Shown here: positions 1 to 6,226 of the stretch, piece after piece | Numbering within the stretch: the stretch's first letter is position 1 | Layout of the letters: every line of letters starts with the position of its first letter | Program-made: the position numbers and the translations under genes | DNA from: CAZBUH01 sp964495095 | GTDB taxonomy: Bacteria > Bacillota > Clostridia > Oscillospirales > Oscillospiraceae | Direction: 5' to 3' | Assembly: GCA_964495095.1 (NCBI GenBank) | Contig: CAZBUH010000048.1 | Span: 1 to 14,241, forward strand | DNA: 14,241 nt | Notes under the pieces: model-generated | Told to the model about the DNA's origin: nothing | The model's database searches: none | The model's input: only the letters and a program-made list of their open reading frames with translations

Positions 1-40
1 AGCTTGTCAAAGAAGTCCTTCAGGACTTCTTTGACAAGCT
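1..40. repeat. Perfect 19-bp inverted repeat at the window edge
   Basis: Positions 1-19 are the exact reverse complement of 22-40, with only two bases (TC) between the arms. The 3' arm is followed by CTCTTTTAT, so an RNA hairpin with a short T-rich tail is possible. A symmetry this complete at the very start of the window could be a terminator, a palindromic dispersed repeat, or an assembly fold-back. The frame starting at position 3 stays open through it to 163, but the resulting peptide resembles nothing I know apart from a SLMADKP stretch discussed in the next entry. The symmetry is seen directly; its role is not known. Confidence 0.8.
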
Positions 41-62
41 CTTTTATGTCCCGCTTATGGCG

Positions 63-136
63 TCCCTGATGGCTGACAAGCCCCAGCCCCCGCACCTGCC
101 GCTCCCGCAAACCCCGATATGGGCGGCATGTATTAA
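63..136 (+). pseudogene. groEL: Remnant resembling the 3' end of groEL, frameshifted
   Basis: The reading frame ending at the TAA at 134-136 encodes APAPAAPANPDMGGMY. This is the proline/alanine-rich, Gly-Gly-Met tail typical of Firmicutes GroEL chaperonins. The residues that should precede it (SLMADKP, like the SLVADKP of GroEL) lie at 63-83 in a different frame. The tail frame itself meets a TGA at 74-76, so one base appears to be missing in the C-rich run at 81-91. Upstream of about position 60 the sequence no longer looks like GroEL and runs into the palindrome. It is either a truncated relic of groEL whose terminator survives downstream, or a damaged contig end from an intact groEL. The assignment rests on about 20 residues, so it is tentative. 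Confidence 0.45.
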
Positions 137-174
137 AAAGCACACAAAACAGTCGCAGAGAAGATAACGAAATA

Positions 175-215
175 ACCGGTACCCACTGGAAAGTGGGTGC
201 CGGTTTTTGCTTTTT
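175..215 (+). terminator. Rho-independent terminator
   Basis: A 13-bp stem (175-187 with 192-204, one T.G wobble) closes a GGAA tetraloop and is followed by TTTTTGCTTTTT. This is a textbook intrinsic terminator for transcription on the + strand. It lies 38 bases past the stop of the groEL-like remnant, so it was probably the end of that operon. It insulates the next transcription unit from upstream read-through. Confidence 0.88.
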
Positions 216-305
216 AAAAGCTCGGTGGCGAAGTACATGAGTTGCAGCTACTCTAAAAATTAAATAGATTTAACAAAAATTACAGAATATTAGCAAAAAA
301 TATTG

Positions 306-334
306 TTGACGACATAGAAGAAAATATATATAAT
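306..334 (+). promoter_or_regulatory. Sigma-A-type promoter for the protease-lipoprotein unit
   Basis: TTGACG (306-311) and TATAAT (329-334) are separated by exactly 17 bases, a near-perfect vegetative promoter. Transcription would start near 341, leaving an 80-base A/T-rich leader before the protease start at 423. The region from 216 to 305 is A/T-rich and shows no gene. I see no clear operator repeat around the promoter. Confidence 0.75.
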
Positions 335-414
335 TATACCATAAAGCACCTGAATTTTATTATAAAGTAAGTGAGTCCGATGTACATGATGAGCACATAA
401 AGAATTTTACATTT

Positions 415-420
415 AGGAGG
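415..420 (+). promoter_or_regulatory. Ribosome binding site AGGAGG with unusually short spacing
   Basis: AGGAGG at 415-420 is a full-consensus site but sits only two bases before the ATG at 423. No other in-frame start lies close enough to explain it, and the residues after ATG 423 form a proper signal peptide (MSKKLVKIF), so that start is kept. The tight spacing may lower initiation efficiency. Confidence 0.7.
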
Positions 421-422
421 AA

Positions 423-1748
423 ATGAGTAAAAAGTTAGTAAAGATATTTTGCGTTATATTATCGTTGTCAATGATTATATCGGCAGCATACACAGGAAAT
501 GCAATTAATGCCGTAGACCCTGTACCGGCGGGAGATACAAACCTGACAGCAGTGGAGCAAATTGCCGCAGAACAGGGGGAGGCACTTGCCGCATTCTTTA
601 TGGCGGCGGATATGATAGAGTCTGACGAAGACGGGAATTATCCAGATGGTTATGGCGGCTGTTATATAAATGATAATAACGAGCTTATATTCCAAATAAA
701 AGAAGGATACGCGGAGCTTAAATCCAATCTGCAAGATAAGATAGGCGGTTTAATGCCGGTTGATTATAATTTCTGTAAGTACTCAGTGAATGATCTCCGC
801 GCCGCTTTTAGTACATATATGACAGAGACATGTGTTGATACTGATGCGGTTGCCCGCACATACTTGGATGTTGAAAATAACCGGGTTGAAGTCATTTTTG
901 AGGATGGCACCATGACAGAGGCGGAGTCTGCCGGTGCATCTCTGCCAGTAATCGCCATTGAAGAGAGTGATTATATCGTGAAGCCTTCCGCTATATCAAA
1001 AAGGATAGATGAAGCCGTGGCTCAGGAAGCGAGTATCGCTGCGGGGCCCGGTGGAAATGCATCTGTGAATGCAGGCGTAGCATCACTGACAGGCGGAAAT
1101 GCCCTTTATAATTTGATAAGCGGCTCTTACGAGGCAATTGGGACATGGGGCTTTGCTGGTACATACGGCGGAGCAAACGCTTATGTGACAGCCGGGCACT
1201 GCGTTGATGAACAACCAGCATTTGTAGGTTCGAGCAGCACGATAAATTCCGCAATCACCTGTACGACAAAGACGTGTGAAAATGGTGCGGGCGGAGACTT
1301 TGGCATCGTCACAGTTACGTCATCAACATATACTATAACGCGCACAAATCAGGTGAAGCTGTCTGCCTCCAGCACAGGAACCATGACTTATTATTATTCC
1401 ATGTCTGAGTTGCCTACGGGTACTCAAATATTGAAATATGGGATAACCACAGGCCTGACAGTCGGCACATATTCACCAGGTATAACATGGAGTTATGATA
1501 ATAATGTAGGTAATGTTGTTGGCGTTGAAAAGGAAGGATCATATTTAGGCAGTCTTTGCTGGAAAGGTGACAGTGGCGGGCCGGTATGGTGTCTTACAAC
1601 TGTTAATAACACTCAGTATAGAGCGCTTATTGGTGTTGTATCAGGATATGATTATGGAGGAGACAGGATGTTTTATTGCCCTATAAGGTATGCTTATCTA
1701 AATGGTTTTCGGCCTAATGCCCAGAGTACTTCCGTAATTAATGAATAA
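423..1748 (+). CDS. Secreted trypsin-fold serine protease, streptogrisin-like (S1 family)
   Basis: A 441-residue pre-pro-protease. Residues 1-about 28 form a signal peptide (lysines, hydrophobic core, then AAYTGNA). About 30-215 is an acidic segment without known motifs, probably the propeptide that assists folding and is then removed. The mature domain probably starts near 220, where LTGGNALY resembles the GG-alY start of streptogrisins. The catalytic triad is His259 (TAGHC), Asp292 (GGDFG) and Ser384 (GDSGGP). Cys260/Cys280 and Cys379/Cys390 sit where S1 enzymes carry disulfides. The C-terminus lacks any anchor, so it should be released. Substrate preference cannot be read with confidence. 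The gene shares a transcript with the lipoprotein starting 9 bases after its stop. Its base composition is visibly more AT-rich than prfA onward, which hints at acquisition. The fold and triad are certain; the propeptide boundary is inferred. Confidence 0.9.
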   Translation: MSKKLVKIFCVILSLSMIISAAYTGNAINAVDPVPAGDTNLTAVEQIAAEQGEALAAFFMAADMIESDEDGNYPDGYGGCYINDNNELIFQIKEGYAELKSNLQDKIGGLMPVDYNFCKYSVNDLRAAFSTYMTETCVDTDAVARTYLDVENNRVEVIFEDGTMTEAESAGASLPVIAIEESDYIVKPSAISKRIDEAVAQEASIAAGPGGNASVNAGVASLTGGNALYNLISGSYEAIGTWGFAGTYGGANAYVTAGHCVDEQPAFVGSSSTINSAITCTTKTCENGAGGDFGIVTVTSSTYTITRTNQVKLSASSTGTMTYYYSMSELPTGTQILKYGITTGLTVGTYSPGITWSYDNNVGNVVGVEKEGSYLGSLCWKGDSGGPVWCLTTVNNTQYRALIGVVSGYDYGGDRMFYCPIRYAYLNGFRPNAQSTSVINE

Positions 1749-1757
1749 GGAGGCAAA

Positions 1758-2471
1758 ATGAAAAAACTTATGACCCTGCTGCTGACAGTATCGCTGCTTT
1801 TTAATCTTGCTGCCTGCGGGGACGGGACGTCGGAGCCGGAAATCCCGGAGCCGGAGATTCCGGAGGACGCCAGATATCCGGAGGCCTGGTCGTATTTTGC
1901 GAAACTGCATTACGGTGATTATATGTTCAGGGACTACGGCATAGACGATATAATAGGCGAGGACGAGGACGGCGAGCTGTATTTCCTTAGCAAAAAGGGC
2001 AGAAGATTTGAGCGGCTGGAGCATGGGCTTGACTATACCATATACGAGGGCGAGGATCTGAAGCTCTATATTACAGGTTTTGGCCAGATGAAATATGGCC
2101 AGGATATTGTGATATTCTGGATAAAGAATCGTACAGGGCAGGACATCGAAATCGGCGGAACTATTGAACTGGCAGGTTATTGCACTGTGCCGGAGGTGTA
2201 TCTGGACGGCGAGTGGTGGGAGTGCAAGGGGGCTATATATGCAGGTCTGGCTACTGCACATGGAATAACTCTTCAGCAGGGATACGAGGATGTAAATCAG
2301 TTCAAGCGGTGGGCCTGCTCAGGTAAGACGTATGAAGAAAACGGAGTGTTCAGGAGTGAGTATTCACGCCTGCCGGACGGCAGGTACCGTATAATATTCA
2401 GGCTTGCCCCATGGTCGGATTCCGTACTCACGGCGGAGTATGAGATAAAAGACGGGGAATTCATCTGGTGA
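1758..2471 (+). CDS. Lipoprotein with a bacterial Ig-like C-terminal region
   Basis: A 237-residue protein. Residues 1-20 (MKKLMTLLL...LAAC) are a lipoprotein signal with Cys20 as the lipidated residue, so it should be tethered to the outer face of the membrane. A short acidic-proline linker with an EPEIP repeat (about 26-36) follows. Residues from about 90 to the end alternate hydrophobic strands and contain a strand-like IKNRTGQDIEI, a YLDGEWWEC segment and LPDGRYRIIF. That order resembles the Ig-like domain found in many Firmicutes lipoproteins (Big_14 type), which is a family inference from pattern only. AGGAGG at 1748-1753 overlaps the last base of the protease stop and is well spaced from the ATG. 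The pairing suggests it may bind, inhibit or present the protease at the cell surface, but nothing in the sequence proves this. Confidence 0.75.
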   Translation: MKKLMTLLLTVSLLFNLAACGDGTSEPEIPEPEIPEDARYPEAWSYFAKLHYGDYMFRDYGIDDIIGEDEDGELYFLSKKGRRFERLEHGLDYTIYEGEDLKLYITGFGQMKYGQDIVIFWIKNRTGQDIEIGGTIELAGYCTVPEVYLDGEWWECKGAIYAGLATAHGITLQQGYEDVNQFKRWACSGKTYEENGVFRSEYSRLPDGRYRIIFRLAPWSDSVLTAEYEIKDGEFIW

Positions 2472-2480
2472 CACACACCG

Positions 2481-2516
2481 AGAGGCGGGAATTTTGTTCC
2501 CGCCTCTTCCTTTTTT
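2481..2516 (+). terminator. Rho-independent terminator after the lipoprotein
   Basis: An 11-bp stem (2481-2491 with 2497-2507) has a five-base loop and is followed by CC and six T. It starts 9 bases after the lipoprotein stop. It closes the protease-lipoprotein unit and separates it from prfA. Confidence 0.88.
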
Positions 2517-2526
2517 CCCTCTGTTG

Positions 2527-2535
2527 TGGTAAAAT
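2527..2535 (+). promoter_or_regulatory. Possible extended -10 promoter for the prfA operon
   Basis: TGGTAAAAT (2527-2535) fits an extended -10 element (TGnTAnnAT), 42 bases before the prfA start. No good -35 hexamer lies 17 bases upstream, because the terminator T-run occupies that place. A promoter is needed between the terminator at 2516 and prfA, and this is the best candidate in that 60-base gap. Confidence 0.35.
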
Positions 2536-2576
2536 CTTAATTTGGTCAGAAAGATTATTTAAAGGGAAGAAAGTTT

Positions 2577-3638
2577 ATGCTTGATAAATTAAAGGCCATT
2601 GAGGAAAAATACCGGGACCTTGAAGCAAAGCTCCAGTCTCCGGAGGTCTACTCCGATCCGGCGGCATATGCGAAGTACGCCCGGGAGCAGAAGGAGATAG
2701 CCCCCGTGGTGGAGGCGTACAGGAGATACGTAAGGTACAGCCGGGATTTTGAGGAGGCCCGGGAGCTTATGTCCGATCCGGAGCTTAAGGAGATGGCCCA
2801 GGAGGAATTCGATTCGGCAAAGGAGCTTATGGAAAAAACGGAGCAGGAGATAAAAATACTGCTCCTGCCCACGGATCCCAACGACTCCAAAAACGTCATC
2901 ATTGAAATCAGAGGCGGCGCGGGAGGCGAGGAGGCGGCCCTTTTTGCCCACAGCCTTATGAGGATGTACACCATGTACGCCGAGGCCCGGCGCTGGAAAA
3001 CCGAGGTGGTAAACCTGAATGAGACGGAGCTGGGCGGCGTAAAAGAGGCCAGCATGATAATTGAGGGCGAGGGGGCGTACTCCCGGCTGAAATTTGAGAG
3101 CGGCGTCCATCGGGTCCAGCGGGTGCCGGACACCGAGGCCTCGGGCCGCATACACACCTCCACCGTCACAGTGGCGGTGCTTCCGGAGATGGAGGAGGTG
3201 GACTTCCAGATAAACCCTGCGGACCTTCAGATAGACACATACCGCAGCTCCGGCGCCGGCGGCCAGCACGTAAACAAGACGGAGTCCGCCATACGCATAA
3301 CCCACCTGCCCACGGGCACGGTGGTGGAGTGCCAGGACGAGCGGAGCCAGTATAAAAACAAGGACAGGGCCATGAAAATACTGGCCTCCCGGCTGTATGA
3401 GCGGGAGCGTGAAAAGCAGCAGGCGGAGCTTGCGGCGGAGCGGAAAAGCCAGGTGGGAACCGGCGACCGCTCGGAGCGCATCCGCACCTATAACTACCCC
3501 CAGGGCCGTGTGACGGACCACAGGATTGGGCTTACTCTCTATAAAATAGAGCAGATACTGGACGGGGCCCTGGACGAAATAATAGATGCGCTTATAACAG
3601 CCGACCAGGCCGAAAAGCTGAAAGCTGGCGATGAATGA
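2577..3638 (+). CDS. prfA: Peptide chain release factor 1
   Basis: A 353-residue RF1, the usual length. It recognises UAA and UAG in the ribosomal A site and triggers hydrolysis of peptidyl-tRNA. The catalytic loop SGAGGQHVNKTES places GGQ at 228-230, where Gln230 is the residue methylated in this family. The codon-recognition tripeptide is P184-D185-T186 in the RVPDTE context. PxT at this site defines RF1, while RF2 carries SPF. The N-terminal helical domain (about 1-100) and the GGAGGEEAALFA segment are typical. The ATG at 2577 has AAGGGA just upstream. The gene opens a tight operon; no prmC methylase gene is visible beside it, although that enzyme often neighbours prfA. Confidence 0.97.
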   Translation: MLDKLKAIEEKYRDLEAKLQSPEVYSDPAAYAKYAREQKEIAPVVEAYRRYVRYSRDFEEARELMSDPELKEMAQEEFDSAKELMEKTEQEIKILLLPTDPNDSKNVIIEIRGGAGGEEAALFAHSLMRMYTMYAEARRWKTEVVNLNETELGGVKEASMIIEGEGAYSRLKFESGVHRVQRVPDTEASGRIHTSTVTVAVLPEMEEVDFQINPADLQIDTYRSSGAGGQHVNKTESAIRITHLPTGTVVECQDERSQYKNKDRAMKILASRLYEREREKQQAELAAERKSQVGTGDRSERIRTYNYPQGRVTDHRIGLTLYKIEQILDGALDEIIDALITADQAEKLKAGDE

Positions 3639-4255
3639 TGGAGACGCTGCGCCTTACGGAAAACGACACAAAAAAAGCGGCGGAGATAATAAAAAACGGC
3701 GGCCTCTGCGCAGTGCCCACAGAGACGGTCTACGGCCTTGCGGCAAACGGCTTTGACGAAAAGGCCGTCCGGGAGATATACGCCGTAAAGGGCAGGCCGG
3801 AGTGGAAGGCCATAAGCCTGCTTGTGGCCGGGGCAGGCGATATGGAAAGGCTCTGCGTCCAGGTGCCGGAAGCGGCATACAGGCTGGCGGAAAAATTCTG
3901 GCCCGGTCCCCTCACAATCGTCCTTAAAAAAAGCGGCCTTGTGCCGGATTTTGTGACGGCGGGGATGGATACCGTGGGCGTGAGATGCCCCGACCATCCG
4001 GTGACGCTGAGTATAATAAAAAAAGCCGGTGTGCCGCTGGCGGCGCCCTCGGCCAATTTGTCCGGCAGCCCCAGCCCCAAAGCAGCGGATGAGGTTTTGG
4101 ACTATTTCGACGGCAAAATCGCCGCCGTGGTGGACGGGGGCCGATGCTCCGTGGGCATAGAGTCCACGATAGTGGACCTTACAGACGGCCAGGTGAAAAT
4201 ACTGCGCCGCGGCGGGATTCCCGATGAGGAAATTTTTAAGGCGGTGGCGGAATAA
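3635..4255 (+). CDS. tsaC: Threonylcarbamoyl-AMP synthase, TsaC/YrdC type
   Basis: A 206-residue single-domain YrdC protein. It makes threonylcarbamoyl-AMP from threonine, bicarbonate and ATP, the first step of t6A37 modification of tRNAs reading ANN codons. Visible motifs are PTETVYGL (28-35), KGRP (52-55), FWPGPLTIVL (88-97), VGVRCPDHP (114-122), PSANLSGSPSP (138-148) and GIESTIVDL (174-182). Many Firmicutes carry the longer Sua5 form with an extra C-terminal domain; that domain is absent here. After KGRP the sequence reads EWKAISLLV where the family usually has a Pro-Leu pair, a mild variation. The start overlaps the prfA stop by four bases (ATGA), and a second ATG follows directly at 3638, so the true start could be either. 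Translation is probably coupled to prfA. Confidence 0.93.
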   Translation: MMETLRLTENDTKKAAEIIKNGGLCAVPTETVYGLAANGFDEKAVREIYAVKGRPEWKAISLLVAGAGDMERLCVQVPEAAYRLAEKFWPGPLTIVLKKSGLVPDFVTAGMDTVGVRCPDHPVTLSIIKKAGVPLAAPSANLSGSPSPKAADEVLDYFDGKIAAVVDGGRCSVGIESTIVDLTDGQVKILRRGGIPDEEIFKAVAE

Positions 4256-4869
4256 TGCGTATAATAGGCATAACCGGAGGTACCGGGGCGGGAAAAACCA
4301 CGGTGCTGGGCGTTTTGGAGAGCCTCGGCGCCCTGGCCATTGACTGCGACGCCGTGTACCACGAGCTGCTGGAAAACAGCAGTGAGATGAAATGCGAGCT
4401 GGGGCAGGCATTCCCCGGGGTCCTGAAGGACGGCCGGATAGACAGGAGGGCCCTGGGCGCCGTGGTTTTCAGCGATAAAGAGCTGCTGGAAACGCTGAAC
4501 GGCATCACCCATAAATTTGTTGACCGGGAGATAAACCGGCGCATAGCCCAGTGGCGGCAGCAGGGCGGTACGCTGGCCGCTGTGGACGCCATCGCCCTTA
4601 TCGAGGGGGGCTTTGGCGAAAAATGTGATTTCATAGTTGGAGTGACGGCGCCGGCGGAGGTAAGGGCCAAAAGGATAATGGAGCGGGAGGGCATATCCCG
4701 CGAGTACGCCATGGCCCGCATATCGGCCCAGCGCCCCGACAGCTTTTTTGAGGCAAACTGTGAATACATGCTTGTAAACGACTGCAAAAGCGCAGATGAA
4801 TTCAGAAAAAAATGCTTTGATTTTTTCAAAGCTGTATTGGAGGAAAACTATGGAAAATCTTATTTATAA
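4255..4869 (+). CDS. coaE: Dephospho-CoA kinase
   Basis: A 204-residue P-loop kinase that phosphorylates the ribose 3'-OH of dephospho-CoA, the last step of coenzyme A synthesis. The Walker A loop GGTGAGKT is at residues 8-15. Asp30 and Asp32 (IDCDAVYHELL) correspond to the acidic motif that in this family lies near the substrate. GRIDRRALGAVVF and the LETLNGITH segment are standard CoaE signatures. Length is normal. Its ATG shares one base with the tsaC stop (TAATG), so there is no room for an independent promoter. Identity is firm from the motif set. Confidence 0.94.
   Translation: MRIIGITGGTGAGKTTVLGVLESLGALAIDCDAVYHELLENSSEMKCELGQAFPGVLKDGRIDRRALGAVVFSDKELLETLNGITHKFVDREINRRIAQWRQQGGTLAAVDAIALIEGGFGEKCDFIVGVTAPAEVRAKRIMEREGISREYAMARISAQRPDSFFEANCEYMLVNDCKSADEFRKKCFDFFKAVLEENYGKSYL
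4839..4843 (+). promoter_or_regulatory. Ribosome binding site inside coaE that fixes the M18 start
   Basis: GGAGG at 4839-4843 stands six bases before the ATG at 4850, within the last codons of coaE. It favours ATG 4850 over any farther upstream in-frame start, and the protein from that point (MENLIYKPG) begins as M18 aminopeptidases do. Confidence 0.85.
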
Positions 4870-6226
4870 GCCGGGAAACGGCTTCGACCGCGTGGATGAA
4901 AATGAAAAGAAGCTTATTATGGAGTACGGCGAGGGCTATAAGGCTTTTATAGACAGCGCCAAAACCGAGCGGGAGGCGGTAAAGACCGCCATCGGGCTTG
5001 CAGAGGAAAAGGGCTTTAAGCCGTATGTCCCCGGCATGGCGGTAAAGACCGGCGATAAGCTCTATTACTCCGTGAGGGGCAAGGCGCTGATGCTGGCGGT
5101 TATCGGCAGAAAGCCCCTGGAGCAGGGCGCAGTTGTGGCGGCCGCCCATGTGGACTCCCCAAGGCTGGATTTAAAGCAGATGCCCCTTTATGAGAGCGGG
5201 GAGCTGGCGTATTTTAAAACCCACTATTACGGCGGCATAAAAAAATACCAGTGGGTTACTATCCCAATGGAGCTGCACGGCGTGGTGGCCTTTAAGGACG
5301 GCTCCGCGGCGGAGGTGAAAATCGGCGCAGACGAAGGGGACCCGGTTTTCGTTATAACTGATCTGCTGCCCCATCTTGCCGCGGACCAGGTGAAAAAGAC
5401 GATGGCCGAGGGAATAACCGGCGAGGGCCTCAATCTGCTTATAGGCAGCGAGCCTGCCGGAGACAGGGAGGATAAGGACCGGGTAAAATGCGCCGTGCTC
5501 CGGAAACTTAGCCGGGACTACGGCATGACCGAGGAGGATTTTCTCTCCGCGGAGCTTGAAGCGGTGCCTGCGGGAAAAGCCAGGGATATCGGCTTTGACA
5601 GGTCCATGGTTGGCGGATACGGCCAGGACGACCGGGTGTGCGCCTATGCGGAGTTAAAGGCCATATTGGATATCGATACGCCGGACGCCACTGCAGTGTG
5701 CATACTGGCGGATAAGGAGGAGATAGGCTCCATGGGCGTTTCCGGTATGCAGTCAGCGGCGTTTGAGTATTTTATGGAGGAACTGTGCGTTTCCCAGGGC
5801 ACGCGGCTGGGACGGTGCCTTGCAAATTCCTTCTGCCTCTCCGCCGATGTGTGCAACGCTTTCGACCCCAATTTCCCCGAGGTGTCCGAGGAGCGGAACA
5901 ACGCGAAATTCAACTACGGGATGGGCGTTATAAAATATACCGGCACCAGGGGAAAATCCGGCTCAAACGACGCGTCAGCCGAGATAGTGGCAAAGCTGAG
6001 AAGGATTTTTGACGAAAAGGGCGTCATATGGCAGATGGGCGAGCTGGGCAAGGTTGACCAGGGCGGCGGCGGCACCGTGGCCCAGTACATGGCCAACAGA
6101 AATATCGCCACGATCGACGCGGGAGTTCCTGTGCTCTCCATGCACGCGCCCTTTGAGGTGGTTTCAAAGCTGGATGCGTATATGACCTACAAGGGGGTCA
6201 AGGCCGTATATGATGAAAAAAATTGA
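4850..6226 (+). CDS. M18-family zinc aminopeptidase
   Basis: A 458-residue cytosolic aminopeptidase of the M18 family (aminopeptidase I; bacterial ApeA/Lap group), which removes N-terminal residues from peptides with two metal ions. Recognisable motifs with probable ligands or catalytic residues are His100 (AAHVDSPRLDLK), Asp260 (GYGQDDRVCAYAEL), Glu290-Glu291 (DKEEIGSMG), Asp333 (SADVCNAFDP) and His432 (SMHAPFE). YYGGIKKYQW near 126-135 is also characteristic. Length fits the family. The start overlaps the coaE 3' end by 20 bases and the gene's own 3' end overlaps the following dipeptidase by 17, so the two peptidases are very likely made together and act in series on peptides. Exact substrate preference cannot be assigned from sequence alone. 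Confidence 0.93.
   Translation: MENLIYKPGNGFDRVDENEKKLIMEYGEGYKAFIDSAKTEREAVKTAIGLAEEKGFKPYVPGMAVKTGDKLYYSVRGKALMLAVIGRKPLEQGAVVAAAHVDSPRLDLKQMPLYESGELAYFKTHYYGGIKKYQWVTIPMELHGVVAFKDGSAAEVKIGADEGDPVFVITDLLPHLAADQVKKTMAEGITGEGLNLLIGSEPAGDREDKDRVKCAVLRKLSRDYGMTEEDFLSAELEAVPAGKARDIGFDRSMVGGYGQDDRVCAYAELKAILDIDTPDATAVCILADKEEIGSMGVSGMQSAAFEYFMEELCVSQGTRLGRCLANSFCLSADVCNAFDPNFPEVSEERNNAKFNYGMGVIKYTGTRGKSGSNDASAEIVAKLRRIFDEKGVIWQMGELGKVDQGGGGTVAQYMANRNIATIDAGVPVLSMHAPFEVVSKLDAYMTYKGVKAVYDEKN

Noticed and set aside
1..40. Inverted repeat as the end of an insertion sequence
   Set aside because: No transposase fragment or target duplication is visible, and the arms are back to back rather than flanking an element.
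3..163. Open frame from position 3 as the 3' end of an unknown protein
   Set aside because: It reads through the palindrome and ends in a low-complexity proline-rich then basic tail with no family resemblance; the alternative frame gives a convincing GroEL-type tail.
2589..3521. 310-codon open frame on the - strand opposite prfA
   Set aside because: It mirrors the prfA codon pattern in a GC-rich gene, has no ribosome site or recognisable motif, and prfA is certain. The long opposite-strand frames at 3539-4411 and 11127-11876 were rejected for the same reason.
4796..4849. Upstream start for the M18 aminopeptidase
   Set aside because: It would overlap coaE by a further 54 bases with no ribosome site, while ATG 4850 has GGAGG six bases upstream and a family-like N-terminus.
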